Source: Cryptomeria japonica
Lineage: Eukaryota; Streptophyta; Pinopsida; Cupressales; Cupressaceae
DNA: 64,000 bases
NCBI RefSeq assembly: GCF_030272615.1
Contig: NC_081412.1
Span: 541,218,335-541,282,334, forward strand
Reading direction: 5' to 3'
The translations under genes and the position numbers were made by a program. The number at the start of each line of letters is the position of its first letter. Position 1 is the first letter of the stretch. Of the stretch, positions 11,785-23,652 are shown piece by piece. Under the pieces are notes generated by a model that saw only the letters and a list, made by a program, of their open reading frames with translations, was not told the origin of the DNA and did no database searches.

Positions 11785-11995
11785 GCAGCACGTATACGGT
11801 TCTAAAATTTGAAATTCCTGCATACGTGCTTAGGTTTGTGCTTCCCAATCCTAGAGAAGGTAGCACATACACGCTGCTTTTAGGGAAATGAGCGCATACA
11901 TGCTACTCCTAGGAAAATGAGTGCTTACGTGCTTCTCATAGGAAAATGAGCATGTACGCGCTAATAATCCAAATATAACTACGTACGCGGTGCCT
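11785..11995. repeat. Left subterminal repeats (CpG-containing)
   Basis: At least seven copies of a degenerate motif close to GCRYGTAYGYGCT, for example GCATACGTGCT (11820), GCGCATACATGCT (about 11892), GCATGTACGCGCT (about 11950) and ACGTACGCGG (about 11980). Some are separated by a repeated AGGAAAATGAG spacer. Clustered subterminal motifs of this kind are typical transposase-binding sites in plant DNA transposons. Confidence 0.7.
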
Positions 11996-12085
11996 ATTAA
12001 AAAAAGTTTTAAAAAAAAACTGCATCTCATTTACCCATGAATAGCACGTTTTTACTTCATTTTTTTTCATTTCTTCTCCTAAATC

Positions 12086-14742
12086 ATGAACGAGGTGCTA
12101 GATTTGTCCTCCAAGATATGAAGCAAGGTTAGTTTTTGTTTATTTTTGTCTTTCTTTCTAGTTTGTTCAATTTGTTATACATTTTGAATTTAATTTCATT
12201 AATTTTTATTAGGTTTTTTCATTTTTTGTTTCAAAAACCAGATTCTTCTAATCCACAACAAGAACAACCAAATGCACCTCCTGAAAACCCACAAGAATAA
12301 ACAAATGCACCTCCTAAAAACACACAAGAACAACCCCCAATTCTTCCTTTTGACCACACACCCGAAACACAGGAGCAATTAATTAATCAGTTAGGACAAA
12401 ATACGTCTAAAATCAATAGACTGATTGTTAAATTGAAAACTTCTGAACTTGAGCATCATCAATCCCTCGCTAGTAGCCTAGAAACATTAGCTAGTGGTGA
12501 CATAGTTGATTCCACACAAATTACCAAATGAGGAAGCTTTAGGGATAGGTTTCCTCAATTTTATGCCGATGGGCTATCATACGATGGAGTAAAAAACAAA
12601 AATATTACTAAACAACAAATATGTGCCCTTTTCATTGATCCCAAAATTAGTCAGTCATTACCTCTTAATGCAAAGAGGTTTCCCATACATTGGTGTACCA
12701 ATGTGCAGATGAAGAATCTTTTTTCGTAGAGGTGGTGGATGGTCTTTGATGATCCAACTTGTAATAATTATGAGGTGCCATTATATATTTTGAGAAAAGT
12801 ATATTGTGAATTTGTGCTCAATGTGCATCCGAACTATTTTGACATGAGAGAGTTACATGGTAGAGGTGGTGGCTCTACCCAAGATAGACCTGGAGCCTAT
12901 AGGCGATTACCCGCGGAGAGTCACCACCCCCTAGCACCCAAATCCAATATGCATCAAGTTGTCCCAGTAGAGCTGAAAGAGTCGATGGAGCTATAGACTC
13001 TTTAGGCAGCCACAACATTGACTGGTGCCATCATCTAGCATGGGATGTCATCAGCACACCCTATTGTATTAGATGATGAGCCATTAGGTGGCGACAGAGA
13101 CCCCATCCAGCATATGTTTATCAGTTGCTCAAGGATATGCTCAGGGATAGATGATGCATCCACTACAGATTGATCCTCATCTCATTTGTGCACAATTTGT
13201 GGGAGTATATGTCAGGCCCACACGACTGACGATTTCATGCTAATAGATGAGTTGATGGACATGGTGTTTGCCCATGAGCGATAGACACAAGTGTGTTGAT
13301 TTGAATTCATAGCATTTTATTTATCAGTCACTTTAAATTTGTAATTACATAAATTAATTTTCATTTATACATTGATTTATATTGAGACAAATAATATGCA
13401 TTTCATGATGTAGCAACGGTATCCCATACTCCTCCCCCAGTTATTATAGCTGCAACTTCGATGCCTGAGGTATAAATTTTGTAACATGTTAAAATAGAAT
13501 AGTACACTTTGAATTCAAAAAAATACAAGATATACTAACTATCTTTAATTCTTGGTCCAATTTTTGGTTTGTAGGTGTTGATAGGGGACAAAATGTCCTA
13601 GATTGATGACATCATGCTCTCAACGATCGATTTTGGCCTACAAGGCTATACGTTATCATATTTTGTACAACCCTTTTTATGTATTGTTTTGATGGAATAT
13701 GCAAGTCATTTCATTTTAGATTTTTAAAATTATGTTTAATTTATTATCTGTACTAATATCTCATGTTAATTTTGTTTTTTTAGGGTACCCCCTCCGTGTC
13801 TACGGCTTGTCCTAAGAAAAAGAATTCCTCGAAGATGCCAAAACATGGGAAGAAGGTAATTGAACACATTTTTAGTTGTACAATTGTTTGAAAATGTTGA
13901 AATCAAGTATTAGTTGGGGTTTGTAGATTGATTAGTGTTTTATGTCTATTTTACATGTACAATGGCCATTGAGCTATGTGGATTTGTTGAATGCATCTGA
14001 TTCACCCGTGGATCAAGAGAGGGCAGAGGTATGTATCTTTACTTTATTTTCTTGATTTCATGATTATATGCACGCATACATGTGAACTTGTGATATATTA
14101 TAGTCTTATAATTTTTTCATACAGAAAATATCCATACCTATTTCATCAATGGTGAACCCTCCTCTGTGCACTGGAGAAGCATCTCAGGATCCAATTCAAT
14201 TTTGTTTGATATGTAAAATTAATTGTTTTTAACCTTCAATACTTATCATTCTATTAATTGTATTTAATATCTGAACATTTTTTGTATAGGTAATAGCGAT
14301 ATTTTCTACATCGATGGTGAGCCATTTTCAGTCCATTGGAGAAGCATCTGAGGCACAAGTATGTCATTGTTCTCTATATTATAGCTTTTAAGTGTTTTTG
14401 ATATATTTATTCTAGTACATTGTATTAATTGTACATTTAATCTACAATAGAACCCTTCACGGTATGGTCATAACGTGGATCCATTTAAGTATGTCTTCAA
14501 GAAAACTCCTAAGAGTGACAAGGAGAGGAGAGCGAAGAGATTAGCTCCTAGATCAGCCGATGAGGTAATCTACATTTCAATTGAAAAGGAATTATAGTTA
14601 AATGCATAGTTATGTTGTTAATGGTGAACTATTTTCTACAAAAGAATTCTAACTTGGCTTTTGAATTGTGGTTTTGCAGCCATCTACAGAGCCATGTACT
14701 GCATCGAAGAGGCTTGATTTTGATTATCCACCAAAAGTTTAG
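12086..14742 (+). pseudogene. Multi-exon accessory gene of the TIR transposon
   Basis: A possible first exon starts at the ATG at 12086 with a GTTAGT donor at about 12130. The main exon opens after an AG near 12239 and stays in one frame to about 13320, interrupted by TAA, TGA and TAG. It has two P-N-A-P-P-x-N-x-Q-E repeats, a Gln/Leu-rich helix (about 12370-12500) and a conserved-looking block IHWCTNVQMKN ... RWWMVFDDPTCNNYEVPLYI. Short downstream exons with AG/GT borders follow at about 13413, 13575, 13784, 14127, 14291, 14453 and 14681, ending KRLDFDYPPKV and TAG at 14740-14742. The exons at 14127 and 14291 look like duplicates (both end GEAS). I do not recognise the family; a DNA-binding helper protein is a guess. 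Confidence 0.55.
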
Positions 14743-14886
14743 GATCATATAGTGTTATTATTGGTCATAGAATGACCAATACATGTAGATATATTCTACA
14801 TTTTTATTGTATATCGATTTGGACATGGCATATGCCACATTTTTGTAATACTTGTATTGACATGGCAGACATGCCTTATATATATA

Positions 14887-14920
14887 CACACACACACACA
14901 CACATACATACATACATACA

Positions 14921-14982
<62 letters not shown>
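14887..14982. repeat. Compound microsatellite (AC)n(TACA)n(TA)n
   Basis: About nine AC units, then about eleven TACA units, then about sixteen TA units, directly downstream of the accessory gene. Confidence 0.95.
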
Positions 14983-14986
<4 letters not shown>

Positions 14987-15176
14987 TCGATATTCAATCC
15001 AATAAATGTGTATTGAGTTCATTATTGTGTATTCACTTGATTTGGTGGTTTCCCTTTTATAAATTTAAATGAATATTTGCATATGTAATCAACAATATGA
15101 ATATAAACAATAAAAATCGACAATATGAATATAAACAACAATATGTGTTTGGTGCGAGAGCACCCTCATGCTCGCA

Positions 15177-16740
15177 ATGGTCAAATTTTGTCTATCGTGT
15201 GCACAAACCGATATCGTGAGCATGTTTGGGTGGGCAGGTTTATGCTAGGCATGCCCTTGTCATGCATCCCAATGCACTAGAACATCGAGAGTCATACCAT
15301 ACCAGTGTGATCTCTCAAGTGCCCTTAGTCCAAAAAATTGTCAAAATTTGATGGACTATTTCTTGAAATCCAGGACACATATGGTCGATCCGTTTGAACC
15401 TATGGGGTCACGTGAGGCTCCTCTACAATGGCCTATATCAGTTTTTGATGACTCGAAGCCATTTTCAATTGGTAGCATTTTTTGCCTACTACAAAAATCG
15501 TCAGTTGCATACAATGCAAAGTTGCAAGATTGGCTAGAATTGATTTAGTTCATCATGTGCACAAACTGACATCATGAGCATGTCTTGGTGGGTAGGTTTA
15601 TGCTAGGCATGCCCCTATTGTGCATCCCAAAGTGCCAGAACATCAAGAGTCATACCATACCGGTGCGATCTCTCAAGTGCCCTGAGTCCAAAAAATTCTC
15701 AAAATTTGATGGACTATTTCTTTAAATCCAGGACACATATGGTCAATCTGTTTGAACTCATGGGGTTGTTTGAGGCTCCTCTACAATGGTCTATCTTGGT
15801 TTTCGATGACTCGGAGCCATTTTCAATTGGTAGCATTTTTTCACCTGCTGCAAAAACCGTCAATTGCATGCAATGAAAAGTTATACGATTGGCTAGAATT
15901 GATTCAGTTTGTTGTGTGCACAAACTTACATCGCAAGCACATTTGGGTGGGTAGGTTTACTATAGGCATTCCCCTATTGAGTATCCAAAAGTGCCAGAAC
16001 ATCGAGAGTCATACCATACCGGTGCGTTCTCTCAAGTGCCCTGAGTCCAAAAAATTATCAAAATTTGATGGACTATTTCTTTAAATCCAGGACACATATG
16101 GTTGATCTGTTTGAACCTATGGGGTTGTGTGAGGCTCCTCTAGAATGGCCTATCTCAGTTTTTGATGACTCAAAGCCATTTTCAATTGGTAGCATTTTTT
16201 TGCTTGCTACAAAAAATCGTCAGTTGCATGCAATGCAAAGTTGGAAGATTGGCTAGAATTGATTTGGTTCATTGTGTGCACAAACCAATGTCATGAGCAT
16301 GTTTGGGTGGATAGGTTTATGCTAGGCATGCCCCTATCATGTATCCCAAAGCACCTGAACGTTGACAGTCATACCATACCGGTGCGATCTCTCAAGTGCC
16401 CTAAGTCCAAAAATTTGTCAAAATTTGAAAGACTATTTCTTCAAATCCATGACACATATGGTCAATCTGTTTGAATCTGTGGGGTCGCTTGAGGCTCTTC
16501 TATAAGGGCCTATCTCAATTTTTTATGACTTAGAGCCATTTTCAATTGGTAGCATTTTTTCGCCTGCTGCAAAAACCATCAGTTTCATGCAATGAAAAGT
16601 TACAAGATTGGCTAGAATTGGTTCGGTTCGTTGTGTGCACAAACCAACATCGTGAGTGCATCTAGGTGGGCAAGTTTACACTAGGAATTACCCTGTCATT
16701 CATCCCAAAGTGTCAGAATGTCAAGAGCCATACTCTACCA
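15177..16740. repeat. Tandem satellite, 360-bp unit, about 4.4 copies
   Basis: GTGCACAAAC recurs at about 15199, 15556, 15916, 16276 and 16636, and each unit repeats GAGTCATACCATACC, CTCAAGTGCCCT and CATTTTCAATTGGTAGC. The period of about 360 bp is divisible by three, so similar short ORFs recur in successive units; I read these as by-products. It lies between the two convergent genes of the TIR transposon. Units have diverged, so it is not a recent expansion. Confidence 0.9.
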
Positions 16741-16979
16741 ACTCAATGTAGAAGTTGCTTGACAACTTTTTTAACAATTTTTTTGACAACAATGACAATT
16801 TTTGCTCAAATTGTATCTAGTCTCAATATATGACCCCTATGACTCGATAAAGATTCAAATAATTCTCCATGATCATACAAGAATCAAGAATGCTCATGAT
16901 TGACCAAGGACACATCACATATACTCAAAACATAGTCACAAAACATTGACACACAAAATAGTCACAAAACATTGTCACA

Positions 16980-17340
16980 TATTATTCAAAAATTTGCCTC
17001 TAAATATGGTCAAATTAGCTCTTGGCTATTTGATTCTACAAAAAATGTCTTACAAATTATCTCATGGGCTTTTATACAAAATTTGGTAATACAATATGTG
17101 TGATTCAATTCATCGCCATTTTAATATACAAATCATCTCATGGGCTTTTATACAAAATTTGGCATTACAATATGTGCGAGTCAACTCATCGCCATTTTAA
17201 CATACAAAATTTGGCATCTACATATGTACAAATCAGCTCATTACCATTTAAATATACAAAATTATGCCCCTAAACATGTAAAAATCAGCTCATGGGCATT
17301 TATATATACAAAAAATGAATACAGAACAATTCATCGACGA
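16980..17340. repeat. Degenerate short tandem repeats
   Basis: A unit of roughly 70-95 bp built from 'CTCATGGGCTTTTATACAAA', 'TTTGGCATTACAATATGTG' and 'TCATCGCCATTTTAA' recurs four or five times just downstream of the transposase stop codon. Confidence 0.75.
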
Positions 17341-17383
17341 TTTATATAAAATTCCAAAAATCATTCTACTCTGAACCATAGAA

Positions 17384-20279
17384 TCAATCAAGTGAGCCTT
17401 CAGGATCAACTATAACCTGTATTGTGTCAGGTATTGCCTCGTGGTTAGATTCACGAACTTTCCATAAAATATTGTTATGAGGTCTACCACGATACTTAAT
17501 CAAATGAATATTTGTTGCAACAACAAGGTTAGAAAAATTAAGAATATGTCTGTGTGTTTCAAAGTCCTCAAACAACCAAACATCAGAATTCTTGATAGGG
17601 TATCTCTGAAGCCATGTTCCTGTCACAAAAACAGACCCTATTGGGTACTCAATACCCTCTCCGTCAATGATTGTGGTTGTCAATATTATTTTTGGCTCGA
17701 CACAATGACACAAATAGTAATTTGTTCTTTCTTCATTGTTCTCTTCTGCAACAACTACATACACATGACCTGAATTTTATAAAGTGTTAATTAATACGAA
17801 AAATAAAGTATGATGTACCACAAAATGAACCAAAAAGAATACTTGTAAAAATTAACTCAAAAAATCACCTAAATCCACTAGGTTTGATACATAGTCAAAA
17901 TCCACTGATGCCTCCATTTGGGTCAATTGTAGTGCTTTGGGAATTTGATATGAATCAATGGGAACCAATGGTCTACAAGACCATTTGTCAACCCACTCTT
18001 GTGATTCACATTCTTCCCACAAATAATACATGCATGAAAGAGAAAAAACATACCATCTATCTCATATAAATTACAAGTGAACTTTAATTTGAACTCATAA
18101 ATGAGCGCATGTCACTCGATCCTGCAACTGTACAACAATCTAGATAGTTTTCAATGTTAGATTCAGTGATCAACCAGAAATATCTATGAACCATTGACGT
18201 ACCTAGATTACCTGGAGCCATCATAGACTTACACCATTTCACAATTGTTTCTGCATCTATCAACTCAGCACCACCTTTGTACTTCAATTCTTCCCTATTT
18301 AGGGCTCTTTTCACACATGCTCCTGCACCATCGTGCTCTCCCTTACCATGCCCAGCCTCAGTGAAATTCCAAAAATATTGTACACTACTTGTCATATGCA
18401 TCCTTCTCAACCAATAAAACATCCTTGCATTCTTGAATTGTGCGGTGCAATTATCTGACCATATTAAGTGTCGGTTGTATCGTATGTTCCTTTCCCTTAA
18501 ACTATCATAGAAAAATTTAAAGTATCCTTGTACAAACTCCGATGAATGAGTATGATCATCAATTATGTAGAAGTGATACTCTCTTAAAACCTTTCTATGC
18601 ATGCATGAATGCTATGTGCACAAAAATAGAAACTTCTGTAGAGTGATAATACATGGATTGCACTTCATTTTCAGGTTGTAGTGTATAATTTTTAGCAAAA
18701 TCAATGATAGAGACAATAGTGCCAAGAGGAAATGTGTCCTTACATAACTCGAATTGCTCATCTAACCATCGAGCTCTATGTGTATGCATTATGTACTCAT
18801 AAACTAGTTTGTCTTGAGACATTTTCATAAATTGAGCTACACATATATCATTTTTCACTAGGTCGCATCTCTTCAAATCTTTTCAATCTTTAACTCCATA
18901 TGTGACTATCTATATTTTTTGAAAGAAGCTAGTTTCGTACCAATTTCATGTGTTCTCTCCAAATGTACGCATCTTGGTAAGAGCTGCAAAACACCTCATC
19001 TACCACATGAACCTTCCAAACAAGGCATCTTATAATAAATGCAACCATCATGTCTATTACATAGCACACTTGAAATAAATTCTCTTACTGACTTAGGAGG
19101 TGCTTGTATATTACATTCCTGCAAAACATCGTTAGTGTGAAAACTAGAACAAATCTGATGAAAATTATCATAATGCATAGAATATTCAATATGCATCCTA
19201 CAACAAAAGTGGTGCGTACATGATTAATCTTAATATAAAAAGGTTTTGTCTTCAAAAAATCTTTAAGAAATTCTTATTTGAGGAAACTTTTGAAAGAATC
19301 TCTCATAAAATTTAGTTTGAGTTATATCCAAATAGTGTTTGGCATGCGGCTCATGATTCAAAGACCCAATTCTCCTTCTAACAACATCTCTTTGGTTGGG
19401 AGAAACTCTTGTGTTGTCATGCCAAAAGAATTCAATTAATGTTTTTAGTGCATCAACAACAACCTTGTCTTTTCATGGTAGTCTACCTGAGAATGCCCAA
19501 AGAGAATTATTGTTAGGTTTCTCTATTTTTTCCCACCTCTTTAATGCTTTACTTAATGTTATTCTACTAACATTTAATGACTTACTTGTTTTTCTTATCA
19601 AACGATCTTTTTTTATTTTCTTTCTCATTATGGTTGATGTAATGACACGTCGAGTAGCATTAGAATCTTTAGTACGTGATTTTGAACCAATATATTGATA
19701 TGCATCAAATAGATTTCTCAAAATAATTCTTTCACTGTTACTTTCAGATAATCTTAGGCCTAGAATTTTCATTGTCTCTCTAAAATTCAAATTTTTAATC
19801 ATTTGAACAATTATATGACATCTTGCGGTTTGATTTAAGTTTTCAAAATAGTTTTGCCATATTCTTTTAACCATTCTCCTACAAGTTCGTTCATTCATTT
19901 TATTAGGCATTGGCTTCAATATATTCTCAGCAATGTCAATTAGATACTTTGGTTTCCTACGAATGATTCTAGGAGGTGTTAACATCGGTGCATTATGTAC
20001 ATTCAATTCATCAAGTAGAGAAGGTGTATGTTTATCATTTAATTGATTATTCAATGCGGTATCTTTTTCAATTGCATTAGGTTCATATGGTAAATCAAAT
20101 GTCTCTTCTTCAATTGCATTAGGTGTATTATATTCATTTCATAAATCAAATTGAGATGTTGAGGATGATATACCTTCTTCTCCCATTGTTCTTATGTCAT
20201 GAAATTTCTTCATACACTGCCTTTGTCTTTCCTTTTGAGCCTCTCATTGTTCCATCATTCCTCACTTTTTCTTTCCCAT
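17384..20279 (-). pseudogene. DDE-type transposase of the TIR transposon
   Basis: Starts at the ATG at 20279, just after a 185-bp leader intron. The N-terminal ~200 residues hold basic helices and a helix-turn-helix-like run (SLNVSRITLSKALKRW). A Cys/His cluster follows (19196-19000 and beyond). The catalytic part is at 18876-18084: IIDFAKNY, IIDDHTHSSEFV, IWSDNCTAQFKN and FTEAGHGKGEHDGAGACVKRAL. This matches a widespread uncharacterised eukaryotic transposase-like family with D...SDxCxxQFK...HGKGxxDGxG. The C-terminal exons (about 18020-17873 and 17770-17384) show a GTGATT donor and CAG acceptor. Stops and frameshifts (near 18600 and 18105) disable this copy. The superfamily name is unknown to me. 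Confidence 0.75.
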
Positions 20280-20296
20280 GGTTGATATCGATTGTC

Positions 20297-20481
20297 CTAA
20301 ATAGAATCATATTACATATATATGTAAACAGAAGTTCATAAACAAACAAATAAACATAAATATTCATCTTATCACTATTTTTTGGAATCAAACTATTAAA
20401 CAATCACAATACTATTGACAAAACTAATAAGAACAATAATTCAATCATTTGAAATCATGCAAAAACAAAAAAATCACTTAC
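20297..20481 (-). other. Leader intron of the transposase gene
   Basis: On the minus strand, a GTAAGTG donor at 20481 and a TTTAG acceptor at 20297 bracket 185 bp of AT-rich sequence. Splicing would place the non-coding exon (about 20482-20560) 18 nt upstream of the ATG at 20279. The same exon-donor segment is duplicated at 25207-25255, which supports its being a functional unit. Confidence 0.6.
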
Positions 20482-20599
20482 TTCTATGTATAAAACAGTG
20501 ATAGAAGTGCAGACACAGTTCCAGTGGGGCCTTCAATGACCACAAAAACTTATTTTGAGTCTATTTAGGCTCTTGGGAAACTAAAAGTATGTCTATGTA

Positions 20600-20868
20600 C
20601 CATGTACGTGCTACATTAATAACCATGTATGCACTGTTAGTCCATAAAATGTTGGCAAGCCCAACAATATTCTTTTTTTCCTATTTTGTACTAATAATTA
20701 GCACGTACGTGCTCCTAAGACTAAAAAATGTTATCGTAGGGTAGCAAATAATGGGCTCAGTACCTTGTGCATTCTTACAAGTAATAAGTACCACGTACGT
20801 GCTCCTATGCCTTAAAAAATTTATGGCATGGCAGTGAACTAATAGTTTCAGTACCTTGCACACGCTAT
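20600..20868. repeat. Right subterminal repeats, inner cluster
   Basis: Copies of the same CpG motif as on the left: ATGTACGTGCT (about 20607), ATGTATGCACTG (about 20625), GCACGTACGTGCTCC (about 20701), CACGTACGTGCTCC (about 20793) and TTGCACACGCTAT (about 20855). They sit upstream of the transposase gene and are cut off from the right TIR by the GA-rich block. Confidence 0.7.
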
Positions 20869-20888
20869 TGGTAGTAGAAAAGATGTGA

Positions 20889-20901
20889 ATGAAAAGGGAG
20901 A

Positions 20902-20972
<71 letters not shown>

Positions 20973-21064
20973 GGGAGAGAAGAGGGGGGTGGAAGGGAGG
21001 GAGAGAGGGAGAGAGGGAGAGAAGAGGGGGGAGGTGGGAGAGAGGAAGGGGTATGGAGGAAGGG
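20889..21064. repeat. (GA)n and GA-rich minisatellite
   Basis: A pure (GA)n run of about 60 bp grades into G/A-only sequence ending GGGGTATGGAGGAAGGG, a core that recurs in all later GA blocks up to 25564. The apparent ORFs in this block are low-complexity artefacts. Confidence 0.9.
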
Positions 21065-22247
21065 TGGTGCAGGAGAACCTAACACAAAGGCACAAAAGGA
21101 GTCTATAAGAGGATAAAAATCAATTCATAAGTATATTCATTTACATTTTCATTTGTAATGTCATTTTGAGTCAATATGTAAGGCTAAAAGAGCCCATTGT
21201 AATGAGTTGTTCAAATTGTTCTAATAAGGTCTTGAATTAGTCATTTGGTAAAACTTGTATAAAATAACCCTTGAGGGGTAAAATGGTGATAAAAATTCAT
21301 TATTATTCCATCCTAATATGTTTTGAAGGTTCTTTTGAAGGTTTAAAGTCATTTGAGTCAAAATTTGTAAAAGTTGTAAAATGCACCTTTTCAAAAGTTG
21401 TAAAAAGACCAAAATGGGAAGTTGTATGGTCATAAGAGGAAGTTGGGTAGTTGTAACATCCATGCAAAGATTAAAAAGGCTATAAAACCTCTATAATTGT
21501 CTTTCATAAGATGATGTAAGTATTGGAGAAGGAATTGGAAAGCATTGGAAACCTTTTGGTATCATATTTTCATTGTTTCAATCTCTTGTTTTGTGGTCTT
21601 GAAAGTTTTTCCTCTTGTTTCCAAGCCTTGTATGGCCATGTACAACCTAGAGACAACTGTATTTATATAATTATAGTGTATTATATTGAATCATATCTCC
21701 ATTTATTTTGGTTTGAGTTGGTTTCATTCAGTTTTGAGAAAGTTATGAGTGTTTTGGTGAAAACCATTTGGAACTACCCAAAACCCTGATTCACGGCGAC
21801 TAGTTTTGGCAAAATCATCATAACGTTTGATTTAGTAGTTGTATCTTTATATAACTTGAATAATAATTCTATAACTACTATTTATATAATATGACTAGAG
21901 GGATTGGCCCGGTAATTAATATTTTAAGATTTATTAATGACTGTTCATGACTTTAATTTCAAGACCAGAATAGAGTAAATTTCATAGTTTGGGAAAATTC
22001 TTGATTTTCATTTGCAAGAAATGAATAGATGAAGGGTTTAAATGATTCATATCTAATTCATAATATATGGATCTACAATCATTATGGATTGATATCTATG
22101 GATAAAATTTGATAATGATTATTTGATTGATGATTTTGTTGGGAAATATATGACAATGCCTCTAACATGTTGGAAGATTTCTGTTGATGATTGAACTTCA
22201 CGAATGATTTGAGGTTATTGGTTGGATTTTCATGATTCTATACATCA
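21065..22247 (+). repeat. 5' LTR of copy A, with TATA box
   Basis: About 1,183 bp; its first ~400 bp repeat at 22762-23163 with few differences. GGCTATAAAACC at about 21479-21490 is a good TATA box, so transcription probably started near 21510 when the element was active. It ends CATCA, two or three bases before the PBS. Confidence 0.8.
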
Positions 22248-22250
22248 AAT

Positions 22251-22262
22251 TGGTATTAGAGC
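22251..22262 (+). other. Primer-binding site (initiator tRNA-Met type)
   Basis: TGGTATTAGAGC differs by one base (C to T) from the standard TGGTATCAGAGC complement of plant initiator tRNA-Met, directly after the LTR. Confidence 0.85.
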
Positions 22263-22761
22263 TATAAGTTCTTGAGTGTGTGGGTACAACACTGAAGGAG
22301 GCAATCCACACCAGGACCTAGCCAAGAAGGATTTGTTATTTGGTTTTTGCTAATGTGTTTTTGGTTGCAAGGTGCTTGTCCATCTAGCTGCAAGAAGTCA
22401 GACAAGGAAGGTCTATCAAGGGCCAAAGGGATGGTATAGGGCCATAGGATGGTCCATTGATTTCCAAAATATTAGGGAGATAGGAAAAGATGAGAACTCC
22501 TAGGGGAGGCACAAAGGTTGTTGGTGATGTGATGCAGCATGGAGAGGTGGACTTATGGTTGGTATAAGCACTTGGATGGAAGCCACTACAAACTCCATTG
22601 GTAGGAGTCACAAAGAGATTGTTTGAGAAGGAAGTAGAAGCATAAAGAGGCATAAAGAGGTAAAGATGAAAACAAAGATGAAAATTTCATTCAAATTTTT
22701 TCTTGCAGGTTGTTGTACCCACATTTCCAAGGGACTTGGAAACTTTTCAAGGTTGGGAGTA

Positions 22762-23163
22762 TGGTGCAGAAGAACCTAACACAAAGGAATAAAAGGAGTC
22801 TATAAGAGGATACAAATCAATTCATAAGTATATTCAATTAAATTTTCATTTGTAATGTCATTTTGAGTCAATATGAATCAATATGTAAGGCTAAAAGAGC
22901 CCATTGTAATGAGTTGTCCAAATTGTCCTAATAAGGTCTTGAATTAGTCAGTTGGTAAAACTTGTATAAAATAACCCTTGAGGGGTAAAATGGTGAAAAA
23001 AATACATTATTCCATCCTAATATGTTTTGAAGGTTCTTTTGAAGGTTTAAAGTCATTTGAGTCAAAAGTTGTAAAAGTTGTAAAATGTAACTTTTCAAAA
23101 GTTGTAGAAAGACCAAAATGGGAAGTTGTATGGTCATAAGAGGAAGTTGTATGGTCATAAGAG
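22762..23163 (+). repeat. Partial 3' LTR of copy A
   Basis: Matches 21065-21450. It diverges after AAGAG at about 23163, where an extra copy of GGAAGTTGTATGGTCATAAGAG leads into the GA minisatellite. About 780 bp of LTR is missing. Confidence 0.85.
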
Positions 23164-23300
23164 AGAAGAGGTGGGAGGGTGGGAGAGAAGAAGGGGTATG
23201 GAGGAAGGGAAAGGGAGAGAAGGGTGGAGGGAGAGAGGAGGGAAGGAGGGAGAGGGAGAGAGGGAGAGAGAGAGGGGGGGGAGGGAGGGAGAGGTAGAGG

Positions 23301-23346
<46 letters not shown>

Positions 23347-23652
23347 CTAGGACACCATATTACTGATCTCAATTATGACTATAGGAATCACAAAAGAAGA
23401 GAAAGAGGGAGGGAGAGAAGAAGGGGTATGGAGGAAGGGAGAGGGAGAGAGGAGGGAAGGAGGGAGATGGAGAGAGGGAGAGAGAGAGAGGGGGGAGGGA
23501 GGGAGAGGGATGGGGTATGGAGGAAGGGAGGAAGGGAGAAGGGGAGATAGTGAGAGAGAGAGAGGGATGGGGTATGGAGGAAGGTAGAAGGGGAGAGAGA
23601 GGGGGAGAGAGAGAGAGAGAGAATAAGGAGGGAGGAGGGAGAGGAAGAGATA
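23164..23652. repeat. GA-rich minisatellite blocks
   Basis: Two blocks (23164-23341 and 23396-23652) of G/A-only sequence with the recurring GGGGTATGGAGGAAGGG core and a (GA)n tail. A 55-bp spacer contains 'GACTATAGGAATCACA', a piece also found at about 23970 and 24715. Predicted proteins here are low complexity and not real. Confidence 0.9.

Larger units (their letters stand above)
21065..23163 (+). mobile_element. Non-autonomous LTR element, copy A, 3' LTR truncated
   Basis: 5' LTR 21065-22247, PBS 22251-22262, internal region of only about 510 bp, a purine stretch GGGAGTA before 22762, then a partial 3' LTR up to about 23163 that runs into GA minisatellite. No protein domain is visible. 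Its LTR start (TGGTGCAG-AG-ACCT), PBS and PPT are shared with the complete element at 51198-55433, so both belong to one family. Confidence 0.8.

Noticed and set aside
14758-15072. Tyr/Ile/His/Thr-rich ORFs
   Set aside because: Translation of the (AC)n(TACA)n(TA)n microsatellite.
15348-16474. A family of similar ~65-codon ORFs (MMDYF-KSRTHMVD type)
   Set aside because: They recur because the satellite period (about 360 bp) is a multiple of three; frames are not open across units and no domain is visible.
15177-16740. Possible CRISPR-like array of regularly spaced repeats
   Set aside because: Contiguous tandem units without unique spacers, in a plant nuclear context; it is an ordinary satellite.
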